Assembly: GCF_000507185.2 (NCBI RefSeq)
Contig: NZ_AYTM02000002.1
Location: 2,131,501-2,195,500 of the forward strand
Direction of reading: 5' to 3'
DNA: 64,000 nt
Source: Pseudomonas syringae KCTC 12500
GTDB lineage: Bacteria > Pseudomonadota > Gammaproteobacteria > Pseudomonadales > Pseudomonadaceae
Shown here: positions 48,394 to 57,940 of the stretch, in pieces
Layout of the letters: each line of letters starts with the position of its first letter
How positions within the stretch are numbered: the first letter of the stretch is position 1
Program-made: the position numbers and the translations under genes
The notes under the pieces: model-generated
Databases searched by the model: none
What the model saw: only the letters and a program-made list of their open reading frames with translations
Told to the model about the DNA's origin: nothing

Positions 48394-49293
48394 CTACGCT
48401 GCCTGAGCGGCCTGCATTCTGAACTCCACAGGGCTCAGGCCGTTAAGTTTCAGTTTGATGCGTGACTGATTGTAATACTCAATGTACTCGTCGATGCCCG
48501 CATGAAGCTCATCCAGATTGTTAAATTTGTTCAGATAGAAAAACTCGGACTTCAGCGTGCCAAAAAAACTTTCCATAGCCGCGTTGTCGTAGCAGTTGCC
48601 CTTGCGCGACATGCTGCATGTGATCGAATGCTCATTGAGTAATCGTTGGTAAACAGGCATCCGATATTGCCAGCCCTGGTCTGAGTGCAAAATAGGCTTT
48701 TCATGCGGCTCAAGCTTCTTGAACGCTCCTTCAAGCATTTCGTCCACCATGGAGTACAGCGGGCGCCTGGCGATTGCATAGGAAATGATTTCGCCGTTGT
48801 ACAGATCCATGATGGGCGACAGATAGAGCTTCTGGCCTCCCACTTTGAACTCGGTGACGTCCGTGGCCCATTTTTCATTAAGGTGCTGGGCCTTGAAATC
48901 ACGCTTGAGAATGTTGGGCGCAGCCTTGCCTACTTCGCCCTTGTAAGAGCGGTATTTCTTCACTCGCACCAGGCTCTTCAGGCCAAGCTGCCCCATCAGT
49001 TTCTGCACCGTCTTGTGGTTCACAAGATGGCCTGCGCGCCGCAACGCCGCCGTGATACGACGATAGCCATACCGGCCTTTATGATCGTAGAAAACTGTCT
49101 GAATCAGGTCTTTCAGCCCGGCGTACTTATCGCCCGCTTGCAGTACCTTTTGTTGATAGTAAAAAGTGCTGCGCGCCAGACCGGCAAGCTTCAGCAGGCC
49201 ACCCAGAGAATGCCCCAGTCTCAGTTCGGTTACGATTTGCGCTTTTTCTGTTGCGCTATTCGTTGCTTCTTCTGAGCCAAGGCATCGAGCTTT
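48394..49293 (-). CDS. IS3-family transposase OrfB (DDE catalytic part), copy 1
   Basis: About 299 codons in the -1 frame relative to OrfA, expressed as an OrfAB fusion after slippage at 49290-49296. The rve integrase core contains the three catalytic acids: Asp in WATDVTEF, Asp in LHSDQGWQY and Glu in NAAMESFFGTLK, the last two about 35 residues apart. An internal ATG at 49044 gives a shorter frame that lacks the HTH_21 region and is unlikely to be the real start. Confidence 0.9.
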   Translation of the reverse strand, partial: KARCLGSEEATNSATEKAQIVTELRLGHSLGGLLKLAGLARSTFYYQQKVLQAGDKYAGLKDLIQTVFYDHKGRYGYRRITAALRRAGHLVNHKTVQKLMGQLGLKSLVRVKKYRSYKGEVGKAAPNILKRDFKAQHLNEKWATDVTEFKVGGQKLYLSPIMDLYNGEIISYAIARRPLYSMVDEMLEGAFKKLEPHEKPILHSDQGWQYRMPVYQRLLNEHSITCSMSRKGNCYDNAAMESFFGTLKSEFFYLNKFNNLDELHAGIDEYIEYYNQSRIKLKLNGLSPVEFRMQAAQAA

Positions 49294-49769
49294 TTTAGAT
49301 AGTCGACCTCCATCCGCAGTTGCTTCACCTCGGCAAGCAACTCGTCACGCGAGCGCGATTCATCGTCGATTGAGGGGGCGTTCACAGGCGGAAGTGCAGT
49401 CGTCATCTTTCTTGGGCGTCCGGCTTTTGTGGGTGGCTTGGAGGAGGCATCAAAGGCCCCTTCTTCATAATGGCGCTGCCATAGACCGATGATGCCGAAC
49501 TGACGGATATCGAACAAGGCCGCTGTCTGGCGCAGAGATAAACGCTCATCATGCATGCGCTTCAAAACAGTCAGCTTGAACTCGTCACTGTAGCGCTGGC
49601 GTTTTTTCTCTTGCAGGCCCGCTACGCCATGAATCTGATAGGCCGCAACCCACTGCCTAAGGCAGGAAAAATCCACATCGTGGCGATGCGCAACATCCCT
49701 CAAACCTGCCTTGCCAGCACAATACTCTTTCACGGCTGCGAGTTTTGCCTGCTCTGTATATTTACCCAT
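49230..49769 (-). CDS. IS3-family transposase OrfA, copy 1
   Basis: 179 residues. Two helix-turn-helix units (about residues 1-60 and 60-115: LAAVKEYCAGKAGLRDVAHR, then YSDEFKLTVLKRMHDERLSL) followed by a leucine-zipper-like tail (LLAEVKQLRMEVDYLKKLDA). The double HTH is typical of the IS150 group. It binds the inverted repeats and, when the ribosome slips, is fused to OrfB. The ATG at 49769 has TTGGAGGC upstream. Confidence 0.9.
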   Translation of the reverse strand: MGKYTEQAKLAAVKEYCAGKAGLRDVAHRHDVDFSCLRQWVAAYQIHGVAGLQEKKRQRYSDEFKLTVLKRMHDERLSLRQTAALFDIRQFGIIGLWQRHYEEGAFDASSKPPTKAGRPRKMTTALPPVNAPSIDDESRSRDELLAEVKQLRMEVDYLKKLDALAQKKQRIAQQKKRKS

Positions 49770-49811
49770 GACGCCTCCAAAGGTTGCATCCAACCTTCGG
49801 GGGTCACACCA

Positions 49812-50704
49812 TTTCGATGATGGCCATTCTGGAAACGGCCCGTCAGGTTGCGGTAACCGATGCCAACATCCTGATTCTGGGCGAGTCGGGTACCGGTAAG
49901 GGCGAACTGGCCAGGGCGATTCATGGCTGGAGCAAACGCGCCAAGAAGTCCTGCGTCACGATCAACTGCCCATCGCTGACTGCAGAACTGATGGAAAGCG
50001 AACTGTTCGGCCACAGCCGCGGCGCCTTTACCGGCGCCAGCGAAAGTACGCTGGGTCGCGTCAATCAGGCCGATGGCGGCACCCTGTTTCTCGACGAAAT
50101 CGGTGACTTCCCGCTGACGCTGCAGCCCAAGTTGCTGCGCTTCATTCAGGACAAGGAATACGAGCGCGTCGGTGACCCGGTGACCCGACGTGCCGACGTG
50201 CGCATCCTGGCCGCCACCAACCTCAACCTTGAGGACATGGTGCGCAGCGGACGTTTCCGTGAGGATCTGCTGTACCGCCTGAACGTGATTACCCTGAATC
50301 TGCCAGCCCTGCGTGAGCGCAGCGAAGACATTCTGACCCTGGCGGACCGCTTTCTGGCGCGTTTCGTCAAGGAGTACGCCCGTCCGGCTCGCGGCTTCAG
50401 CGAAGAGGCCCGAGCGGCACTGCTCAATTACCGCTGGCCGGGCAACATTCGTGAGCTGCGCAACGTGATCGAGCGAGCCAGCATTATCTGTCCACAGGAG
50501 CGCGTGGAGGTCAGTCATTTGGGCATGGCTGAGCAACCGACCAACAACGCACCGCGGGTGGGAGCGGCCTTGAGTCTGGACGAGCTTGAAAAGGCGCACA
50601 TCGGGGCCGTACTGGCAACCAGTGAGACCCTTGATCAGGCCGCCAAGACCCTGGGTATCGATGCTTCGACGCTTTACCGCAAACGAAAACAGTACAACCT
50701 ATGA
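49812..50704 (+). pseudogene. algB: algB, 3' portion: AAA+ and Fis domains without the receiver domain
   Basis: About 295 codons match AlgB, the NtrC-family response regulator of alginate synthesis. The AAA+ domain has Walker A LILGESGTGKGELA, the sigma-54 loop GAFTGA, and Walker B GGTLFLDEIGDFP. The C-terminal Fis-type HTH ends LDQAAKTLGIDASTLYRKRK. The receiver domain and linker are absent because an IS ends at the preceding base; they lie at 63900-64000 and beyond on the minus strand. The ATG pair at 49817/49820 could start a receiver-less protein but has no ribosome site. Confidence 0.93.
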
Positions 50705-50714
50705 AATACCTCAA

Positions 50715-52502
50715 ATGAAGCTGGCCATGAAGTTGCGCACCCGCCTCTTTCTGAGCATTTCGGCGCTGATCACGGTCGCTTTGCTCGGGCTGCTGCTGGG
50801 GCTCGTCAGTGTCATGCAGATGGCCCGTACTCAGGAATCGCTGATTCAGCATAACTTCGCCATCCTCGATCTGGGTCTGAAGTTGCGTCAGAACATGGGT
50901 GATCAGTTGGTGTTGATGACCGGTTCCAATCGCAATGAGCCTGAGCTGCAAAGAATGCAGAAGCAGTTCGAAGAGCTGCTGGAGGAGGGATCGGCGCAGG
51001 ACACCCAGCAAGATGTGCGCAACGGTTTTGAGAAGACCCGAGGCGATTATCAGCGATTCATTGCCGCCTGGCAGCAGTATGGCAATGATCCGCGAGGCAT
51101 ACGCGGCAACTCGCAATTGAGCGAAAGTTTCGACACGTTGCGTAACGGTCTGATGGATGTGCATCGCAAGGCGCTGGAGAACATCAGCAACGCCGAGATC
51201 AACTCCAGGGATCGTGCATTGTGGATCGCCGGCTTGCTGGGCCTGGTCGGGCTGGCTGTGCTGTGCATCGGCTTTGTGACCGCGCATGGCATCGCCCGCC
51301 GTTTCGGTGCGCCGATCGAGGCGCTGGCCAAGGCTGCCGATCGCATTGGTGAGGGTGATTACGAGGTCACGCTGCCCATTTCCTCGGCCGCCGAAATGAA
51401 CCTGCTGACCCGGCGCTTCGGCATCATGGCCGAAGCCCTGCGCCAGCATCAGGCGACCAACGTCGATGAGCTTCTGGCGGGCCAGCAACGTCTGCAGGCG
51501 GTTCTCGACAGTATCGACGATGGCCTGCTGATGATTGATCGCCAGGGCCACCTGGAGCACCTCAACCCTGTTGCGCAGCGCCAGCTCGGATGGGACGAGA
51601 GTCGCCTCGGGCACAGTCTGGGCGAGGCGTTGGGCCGCCCCGAGCTGGATGAGCAATTGCATCTGGTGCTGCGAGGCGGAACGCTGGAACGTGCGCCGGA
51701 AGACCTGGCCATCGAAATCGACGGCGAGTCGCGACTGCTGACCTACAGCATGACGCCGGTCAGCCACACCAAAGGCCACATCCTGGGTGCGGTGATGGTG
51801 CTGCACGACGTGACCGAGCAACGTGCTTTCGAGCGGGTACGCAGCGAGTTCGTCCTGCGCGCCTCGCATGAGTTGCGCACGCCGGTTACGGGGATGCACA
51901 TGGCGTTCGGCCTTCTTCAGGAGCGTCTGCATTTTGCTCCCGAGTCCCGTGAGGCCGATCTGCTCAATACGGTCACCGAAGAAATGCAGCGCCTGATGCA
52001 GCTCATCAACGACCTGCTGAATTTCTCGCGTTATCAGAACGGTCTGCAGAAGCTCAAACTTGCACCGTGCTCCATCGAGACCTTGCTGCAAGAAGCCAAG
52101 GCGCGCTTTGAGGATCAGGCCCAGGAGCAGGATATTGTGCTGATGCTGGATATGCAGGAGCCGATGCCGCGCCTGCATGCCGATCAGTCCCAGCTGGAGC
52201 GGGTACTGGATAATCTGCTGGACAATGCCTTGCGTCACACGCCGCCGAACGGCCTGATTCGCCTGCAGGCCAGGCGTCACGGTGAGCGGGCGATCATCAG
52301 CGTCGAAGATAACGGCGAGGGCATTGCCTACGGACAGCAGGGGCGGATCTTCGAACCCTTCGTCCAGGTCGGCCGCAAGAAAGGCGGCGCCGGGCTCGGG
52401 CTGGCGCTGTGCAAGGAGATTGTCCAGCTGCACGGCGGACGCATGGGCGTTTATTCACGGCCGGGGCAGGGCACGCAGTTCTATATGGCTTTACCGCTCT
52501 GA
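50715..52502 (+). CDS. kinB: Sensor histidine kinase KinB
   Basis: 595 residues from the ATG at 50715; another in-frame Met lies five codons on. Membrane helices at about 12-35 and 172-195 enclose a periplasmic sensor part. HAMP follows (FGAPIEALAKAADRIGEGDY), then a PAS domain (QRLQAVLDSIDDGLLMIDRQ). The HisKA phosphorylation site is in FVLRASHELRTPVTGMHMAF and the ATPase in DNLLDNALRHTPPNG, DNGEGI and KKGGAGLGLALCKEI. It is the cognate kinase/phosphatase of AlgB. Because algB is broken, its own promoter has been replaced by whatever lies in the IS. Confidence 0.94.
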   Translation: MKLAMKLRTRLFLSISALITVALLGLLLGLVSVMQMARTQESLIQHNFAILDLGLKLRQNMGDQLVLMTGSNRNEPELQRMQKQFEELLEEGSAQDTQQDVRNGFEKTRGDYQRFIAAWQQYGNDPRGIRGNSQLSESFDTLRNGLMDVHRKALENISNAEINSRDRALWIAGLLGLVGLAVLCIGFVTAHGIARRFGAPIEALAKAADRIGEGDYEVTLPISSAAEMNLLTRRFGIMAEALRQHQATNVDELLAGQQRLQAVLDSIDDGLLMIDRQGHLEHLNPVAQRQLGWDESRLGHSLGEALGRPELDEQLHLVLRGGTLERAPEDLAIEIDGESRLLTYSMTPVSHTKGHILGAVMVLHDVTEQRAFERVRSEFVLRASHELRTPVTGMHMAFGLLQERLHFAPESREADLLNTVTEEMQRLMQLINDLLNFSRYQNGLQKLKLAPCSIETLLQEAKARFEDQAQEQDIVLMLDMQEPMPRLHADQSQLERVLDNLLDNALRHTPPNGLIRLQARRHGERAIISVEDNGEGIAYGQQGRIFEPFVQVGRKKGGAGLGLALCKEIVQLHGGRMGVYSRPGQGTQFYMALPL

Positions 52503-52530
52503 GGGCTTGAGCACCAAGCCCTCACGCGCT

Positions 52531-53310
52531 TCAATTCGAGTGATTGAGCACCTGCAGGATGGCCGCGCTCTGTGCGTCAGGCTCGCCGTCGAAGCGTGCC
52601 GGGCGATAGTGCATCTGGAAGGCGGCCAGTACCTGGCGTGTTGCGACGTCCAGTTCACCGGTCTGCGGGGTACTGTAGCCCAAGCGTGCCAATTGCTGCT
52701 GGAACCAGGTGATGCTCGGCAGATTGACTGCCAGCAATGCCTGACGCTGGGCAACCTGGCGTTCGTCCGGCCAGTTGCCCAGACCTTCGGCAGCGAGGCG
52801 TTTCCATGGGAACAATGGCCCCGGATCCTGCTTGCGCAACGGGGCGATGTCGCTATGACCGATGATGTGTTTGGGGTCGATCCTGTTGCGTTTGACGATG
52901 TCCTTGAGCAAGACAATGATCGACTGGGTCTGCGCTTCGGTGTACGGATACCACAGGCGACCTGTCGGCGTTTCCTTGAAGCCCGGATTGACGATCTCGA
53001 TGCCGATCGAACTGGAGTTGAGCCAGGTACGGCCTTCCCACTCGCTTTCGCCGGCATGCCAGGCACGCGCGCTTTCATCGACCAGCTTGTAGATGGTGGC
53101 CTTGCTGTCGTCACCGATCAGGTAGTGGGCGCTGACCTCGCCATGGGTCAGTAATTGCAGCGAGCGTTCCAGCGACGTCGAGGTGTAATGCATCACGATG
53201 TACTGGGCACGGCCATCGAAATTTACCGAGGGATGGCTGGTGTCCAGCCTGGGGCCGCTGGCACAGGCAGTGAGGAGAAGCATGAGCAAGGCAGAGAAAT
53301 ACAGCTTCAT
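52531..53310 (-). CDS. AmpD-type N-acetylmuramyl-L-alanine amidase (AmpDh2-like)
   Basis: 259 residues. Lipoprotein signal ends LLLTAC near residue 16. The Amidase_2 domain (about 35-175) has zinc ligands: His in YIVMHYTST, His in IIGHSDIAPLR and Asp in RKQDPGPLF. A C-terminal peptidoglycan-binding repeat (about 200-250) includes LARLGYSTPQTGELD. It cleaves the amide between MurNAc and the stem peptide and is probably anchored in the outer membrane. Its place beside kinB matches PA5485 in P. aeruginosa. Confidence 0.9.
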   Translation of the reverse strand: MKLYFSALLMLLLTACASGPRLDTSHPSVNFDGRAQYIVMHYTSTSLERSLQLLTHGEVSAHYLIGDDSKATIYKLVDESARAWHAGESEWEGRTWLNSSSIGIEIVNPGFKETPTGRLWYPYTEAQTQSIIVLLKDIVKRNRIDPKHIIGHSDIAPLRKQDPGPLFPWKRLAAEGLGNWPDERQVAQRQALLAVNLPSITWFQQQLARLGYSTPQTGELDVATRQVLAAFQMHYRPARFDGEPDAQSAAILQVLNHSN

Positions 53311-53405
53311 GAGGTCGGCAGCGTCGGCAGGAAATGAAACATCATAACAAAATGTGTGCGAATAGCATGGGGCACCCGCTATTTGTTCAGGTCAAAATGT
53401 TTCAG

Positions 53406-55475
53406 TCAGCCCTGTTCGATGCGGTTCCGGCCGTTCTCCTTGGCCTTGTAAAGCGCCTGATCAGCACGTTTGATGGCGGTGTCGCTCTTCTCTGACGGGC
53501 GAAAAGCCGTCAGTCCAATGGAGACGGTGATGGTGACTCGCTCACCCTTGAAGTGGAAAGGGCACGACTCGACGGCGGCGCGCAGTTCATCCAGGAGCGT
53601 CAGCCCGGTGGCGGGAGATGTCGCGGGCAGCAGCATGACAAATTCTTCGCCGCCAAACCGTGCCATGAAGTCGTCGGCGCGCAGGCGTTTGCTGAGGACA
53701 TTGGCGACGATCTTCAATACCTTATCGCCAGCCAGGTGCCCGTAGCCATCGTTGATGCGTTTGAAATGGTCCAGGTCCAGAATGCACACCAGCAAGCTGT
53801 TTTTTTCTTCCTGCCACCTGGCCATCTCCTGTTCGAGTCGCTCGCCCCAGGCTGCACGATTGGGCAGTCCGGTGAGCGGGTCGATCAGGGCCTTTTGACG
53901 CTGTTCCTCCAGATGAGTCCTGAAACCCAGGGCTTCCTGCTCCATGCTCGCGACGCGGGCCGCCAGACCTTGCAGGCGCGAGGCCACTTCGCGCTCGCGG
54001 GCATCGCGCTTGAGCTGGTAGTGATCCATGGTGCCGAGCAGGGCCTCAAGCCGATTGTCGAGCACCCGCTTGAGGCTGGGCAGATCGGAGGCGTCCTGAA
54101 CACTGCTTTGCAGGCCGCCCACCTGTTCGCGCAACTGGTCGTTCAGGTCGCGCGCAGTGGTCTGATCCTCGGCGTGATCTTCACTGGCGGCCTGCAAATG
54201 GCTCTGAAACGATTCGAGCCGCTCATTGAGCTGCTTGAGGTAAGTGCCGAACTCCTGCTGACCACCGTTATTGATCGCCAGCATCAACACCGCCAGATCG
54301 TCGAGGATCGGCAGCAACTCGTACCAGTTAAGCCCATGTTTCAAGCGTAACTGCATATCCTCAACCTGCGGGCGAAAGTGCTCGGACAGGGTCAGGTCGT
54401 CCAGCAGGCCCAGCAAAGTCTGTTCAATGTGCGCCGCCACCGAGCTGTAACTGGGCTCTGGTGAGGAGGGCAGCGCGTAACCTTCTTCGCCCTCTGCCGA
54501 CTCGGGCTGCTGCTCGGCCTCTGCGTCGGGTTCTGCGACTGTCACGTCGATTGGCGCGGGCCGCTGTTGGTAAGGCACTGATGGGACTGGCGCCAGAACA
54601 TCCGCGAAATCGATGGGTTCGACGGTGGCAGGTGCAGGCCCGGCGACGGCTTCTACCGATATCGGTGCAATGTCCGTGGCAGTGGTCGGTGGCGCAGGTT
54701 CTTCAGGCGTCACTGCAGCGGGTATCACTGCGGCAGGCGCAGCGCTTTGCGGGGCAGGCGTCGGCAGTGGGCTGTTTGCGGCGACGGCGGCTGCGGTAGG
54801 GGAATCAACGGCCTCGGCTTCGCCAGGAGAGGCGTCTGGCGGAGCGTGAGCGCTTGCTGCTTGCCGCTCGGCTTCGGGCTCATGCGATTCCGGTGTGGGG
54901 GGGGCGTCTTCGGGGTGAGCCGCTTCAGGATGGGGCTCGTTGCTGTGGCCTTCGCGTGAACCGAACAGGCGTTGCAGCAACCCTTGGCGCGGGCCTTCTT
55001 CGGGTTTTTCAATCTGGGTAAGTGCCTGGCCCTGCAAATTGCTCAACTCGCCAAGCAGCAGGGGCAGTTCACGGGCCTGGGAGGCGCGCTCTTCAAGCTC
55101 CTTGGCAAAGCGCTTGAGCGGCCTGCGTACTTCGCGTGGCAGCGGTAGTGACTGTAGCTGTGCAACCAGTGCGGTCAGTGCCGAACTGATTTGAGCGGCC
55201 CGTACTTCGCGGCGTTGCTCAGAGTCCAGTACGGCTTTTTCAAGGCGCGGGATCAAGGCTGCCAGGCCCGCATCCATATCGTCCTTGCGGACGATTTCGC
55301 GCATTTCCTTCATGCATTCGTCGACGGCGCGGTCAGAGCCCTCAGCCGCCAGACTGCTGCGTACCAGACCGCGTCGCAACAAATCGAGCCGCGCATCCCA
55401 GCGCTTTTCGAGTGTGTCCTGCTGCTCGATCCCTTTGAGGTATTTCTCTTTCCAACGCTCCGCGTCGTCGCTCAT
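53406..55475 (-). CDS. GGDEF-domain diguanylate cyclase (DgcH-like)
   Basis: 689 residues, no membrane helices. N-terminal helical part (1-170); a low-complexity Ala/Pro/Glu linker at about 185-345; a coiled-coil region 350-510; and a C-terminal GGDEF domain with DPLTGLPNRAAWGERL, DLDHFKRINDGYGHLAGD and the active site RFGGEEF. The inhibitory RxxD site lies five residues upstream (RADDFMARFGGEEF). It makes cyclic di-GMP. It overlaps the EEP gene upstream by 4 bp. Confidence 0.92.
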   Translation of the reverse strand: MSDDAERWKEKYLKGIEQQDTLEKRWDARLDLLRRGLVRSSLAAEGSDRAVDECMKEMREIVRKDDMDAGLAALIPRLEKAVLDSEQRREVRAAQISSALTALVAQLQSLPLPREVRRPLKRFAKELEERASQARELPLLLGELSNLQGQALTQIEKPEEGPRQGLLQRLFGSREGHSNEPHPEAAHPEDAPPTPESHEPEAERQAASAHAPPDASPGEAEAVDSPTAAAVAANSPLPTPAPQSAAPAAVIPAAVTPEEPAPPTTATDIAPISVEAVAGPAPATVEPIDFADVLAPVPSVPYQQRPAPIDVTVAEPDAEAEQQPESAEGEEGYALPSSPEPSYSSVAAHIEQTLLGLLDDLTLSEHFRPQVEDMQLRLKHGLNWYELLPILDDLAVLMLAINNGGQQEFGTYLKQLNERLESFQSHLQAASEDHAEDQTTARDLNDQLREQVGGLQSSVQDASDLPSLKRVLDNRLEALLGTMDHYQLKRDAREREVASRLQGLAARVASMEQEALGFRTHLEEQRQKALIDPLTGLPNRAAWGERLEQEMARWQEEKNSLLVCILDLDHFKRINDGYGHLAGDKVLKIVANVLSKRLRADDFMARFGGEEFVMLLPATSPATGLTLLDELRAAVESCPFHFKGERVTITVSIGLTAFRPSEKSDTAIKRADQALYKAKENGRNRIEQG

Positions 55476-56347
55476 GCAAGGCTTCCACCAGAGGGCACAG
55501 GCAGTGAGTCCCCACGCAATGAGTCTGGCAGGCGAATCTCGACAGCGACAGGCAGGTGATCGGAAATGGGTTGCGCCAGTACCTGCACGCGCTCGAGCGT
55601 CAGGGTCGGGCTGAGCAAAATGTGATCGAGGCAGCGTTGTGGCCGCCAGCTCGGAAAGGTCGCCTCTATCTGCGGGGCCAGAAGCCCCAGATCCCGTAGC
55701 GGAGAGTGCTCAAGCAGGTCATTGGCGTGGGTATTCATGTCGCCCATCAGCACCTGATGGCGATAACCGCCGATCAGTTCGCGAATGTACGCAAGCTGCC
55801 GGGTTCGGGTTCGGGTCCCCAGCGCCAGGTGCATCATGACCACGACCAGTGCATCCTCGCCCTCGCCGAAACGCACAAGAATTGCGCCGCGCCCGGCGGG
55901 GCCTGGCAGCGGGTGATCCTCGATCTTGGTCGGACGCAGACGGCTCAGCACGCCGTTGCTGTGCTGGGCCAGGCGTCCGAGGTTGCGATTGAGCTGTTGA
56001 TACCAGTACGGAAAGCCGCCCAGTTGGGCGAGATGCTCGACCTGATTGACGAAGCCGGAGCGCATGCTGCCGCCGTCGACTTCCTGCAGCGCGACAAGAT
56101 CGAAATCGTTGATCAGAGCGCCGATCTTCTGCAGGTTGCCAGCCCGGCCACCATGCGGCAGCAAGTGCTGCCAGCTGCGCGTCAGGTAATGATGGTAGCG
56201 CTGGGTGCTGATACCCACCTGGATATTGAAACTGAGCAAACGCAGCCTGCCGTCTTCCGGCAGGCCGTTTTGCAGCAGATGATGTTCGTTGACCTGCGGA
56301 TCATGCAGGCCAACGATACGGGTACTGCCTTTGCCCCAGCGGCGCAT
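55472..56347 (-). CDS. Endonuclease/exonuclease/phosphatase family protein
   Basis: 291 residues. EEP-fold motifs include RLLSFNIQVG, the metal-binding Glu in DLVALQEVDGGSM, HQVLMGDMNTHANDL and CLDHILLSP near 245, ending with the active-site histidine in ISDHLPVAVEI. The substrate (DNA, phospholipid or other phosphodiester) cannot be told. It overlaps the diguanylate cyclase by 4 bp and lies 9 bp from dsbA, forming a dsbA-EEP-cyclase run as in P. aeruginosa. Confidence 0.9.
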   Translation of the reverse strand: MRRWGKGSTRIVGLHDPQVNEHHLLQNGLPEDGRLRLLSFNIQVGISTQRYHHYLTRSWQHLLPHGGRAGNLQKIGALINDFDLVALQEVDGGSMRSGFVNQVEHLAQLGGFPYWYQQLNRNLGRLAQHSNGVLSRLRPTKIEDHPLPGPAGRGAILVRFGEGEDALVVVMMHLALGTRTRTRQLAYIRELIGGYRHQVLMGDMNTHANDLLEHSPLRDLGLLAPQIEATFPSWRPQRCLDHILLSPTLTLERVQVLAQPISDHLPVAVEIRLPDSLRGDSLPVPSGGSLA

Positions 56348-56356
56348 GACGTGCGC

Positions 56357-57001
56357 TTACTTGGCGGCTGAGGCAGCCGCTCGCTCTTTGGCAATCAACT
56401 GGTCGGCAACTTCCAGGGTCTTTTCCGGACCACCGGCAGAACCCAGGTCAAAGCGGTACTTGCCATTGACGATCATGGTCGGCACGCCGGTCACTTCATA
56501 CTTCTTGGCCAGTTCCTTGTACTGGGCGATCTTGCCCTTGACCGCGAAAGAATCGAAAGTCTTCAGGAATTCGTCCTTGTTCACGCCCTGAGTGGCGACG
56601 AAATCAGCCATGTCATTCTTGTCGGTCAGACGCTTGCCGCCTTTCTGGATGGCTTCGAATACGGCCGCGTGGACTTTATGCTCGACGCCCATGGTGTCGA
56701 GGGTGATGAACAGTTGGCCGTGAGCGTCCCAAGGGCCGCCGAACATGGCAGGAATACGCACGAAATGTACGTCGGACGGCAGTTTTTCGACCCATGGATT
56801 GATGGTCGGCTCGAACGCGTAGCAATGCGGGCAGCCATACCAGAACAGTTCGATGACTTCGATCTTGCCTGGCTCGGCAACAGGCACAGCGCTTGCCAGC
56901 TCTACGTATTGCTTGCCGGCCTCGATGGGCGTGGCAGCCTGGGCGGACATACCGAACAGACTGGCGGCAACCAGAGCGGCGCTGATGATCAGATTACGCA
57001 T
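56357..57001 (-). CDS. dsbA: Thiol:disulfide interchange protein DsbA
   Basis: 214 residues. Signal peptide to residue 22 (MSAQA). The active site CPHC is in WYGCPHCYAFEPTI near 55, and the cis-proline in YEVTGVPTMIVNGKYRF near 165. It oxidises cysteines of periplasmic proteins. In P. aeruginosa, as I recall, two cytochrome c genes (c4, c5) follow between dsbA and engB; here that space is only 293 bp and holds no gene. Confidence 0.94.
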   Translation of the reverse strand: MRNLIISAALVAASLFGMSAQAATPIEAGKQYVELASAVPVAEPGKIEVIELFWYGCPHCYAFEPTINPWVEKLPSDVHFVRIPAMFGGPWDAHGQLFITLDTMGVEHKVHAAVFEAIQKGGKRLTDKNDMADFVATQGVNKDEFLKTFDSFAVKGKIAQYKELAKKYEVTGVPTMIVNGKYRFDLGSAGGPEKTLEVADQLIAKERAAASAAK

Positions 57002-57294
57002 GCTTTACTCCTGAGCAGATTGAATCGCCTTCAAGCGACGGTGTTTCGACCGGACGCGAAAGCCTGAGTTCGTTAGTGTAACGCTGAGGTTGTAAAAATG
57101 GGCGACCGAGGACGGCCTTTTTGCACAAGGAGTGAAGCAGGTCATGTCTGAATGTTCCAGCATATCTATCAGATCGGCTCGATACGGTGTGAGTGTGGGT
57201 CGGGGGGCAGGTGTGTCATTATATGCGCACGGATCCAAACGAAACCGACACCTCCTGCCGCACCCCTTGCAGGCAGGTATTCACCGGAAATCAC

Positions 57295-57930
57295 ATGCAA
57301 CTCAAAAACCCCATCCTCGGTCTGTGCCAACAGGCCACGTTCATGCTCAGCGCCGCCAAGGTCGACCAATGCCCCGACGACGAAGGTTTTGAGGTCGCGT
57401 TTGCCGGTCGCTCCAACGCGGGCAAATCGAGCGCGCTGAACACCCTGACCCACGCCAGCCTGGCGCGCACATCGAAGACGCCGGGGCGTACCCAGTTGCT
57501 GAACTTTTTCGGTCTGGACGAAGATCGCCGTCTGGTCGACCTGCCTGGTTACGGCTACGCCAAAGTGCCCATTCCGCTCAAACTGCACTGGCAGCGTCAC
57601 TTGGAAGCCTATTTGGGCAGCCGCGAAAGCCTGAAGGGTCTGATCCTGATGATGGATATCCGTCATCCAATGACCGACTTCGACGTACTGATGCTGGATT
57701 GGGCCATCGCCAGCAACATGCCGATGCACATTCTGTTGACCAAGGCTGACAAGCTGACCTATGGCGCGGCCAAGAACACGCTGCTCAAGGTTCAGGCCGA
57801 GATTCGCAAAGGCTGGGGCGATGCAGTGAGCATCCAGTTGTTCTCGGCCCCCAAGCGCATGGGGCTGGAAGAGGCCTACACCGTGCTGGCCGACTGGATG
57901 GAACTGGAAGACAAGGCACCTGCGGAGTAA
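57295..57930 (+). CDS. engB: Ribosome biogenesis GTPase EngB/YsxC
   Basis: 211 residues from the ATG at 57295 (CACCGGAAA upstream). G1 [15 protein letters not shown]2 [15 protein letters not shown]3 [13 protein letters not shown]4 LLTKADKL near 150. It assists assembly of the 50S subunit. It is convergent with polA and the sRNA gene between them, an order conserved from enterobacteria to pseudomonads. Confidence 0.95.
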
Positions 57931-57940
57931 ATCGCAGGCA

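Larger units (their letters stand above)
48362..49811 (-). mobile_element. IS3-family (IS150-like) insertion sequence, copy 1
   Basis: 1450 bp. Terminal inverted repeats TGGT(A/G)TGACCCCCGAAGG run from each end, with TG...CA termini. It carries overlapping OrfA and OrfB joined by a -1 frameshift, and its encoded proteins are identical to copy 2 at 62450-63899, which lies in the opposite orientation. The bases flanking this copy (CTC at left, TTT at right) are not a direct duplication. They pair with those of copy 2, which shows recombination between the copies. The right edge cuts into algB. Confidence 0.95.

Noticed and set aside
48362..49811. Simple IS insertion with its own target duplication
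   Set aside because: The bases at the two ends of this copy differ (CTC and TTT); duplications match only when the two IS copies are considered together.
50511..52433. 640-codon minus-strand frame opposite kinB
   Set aside because: Shadow of kinB, whose domains are clear.
57005..57238. 77-codon minus-strand frame between dsbA and engB
   Set aside because: No ribosome site, basic random composition; crosses the promoter region of engB.
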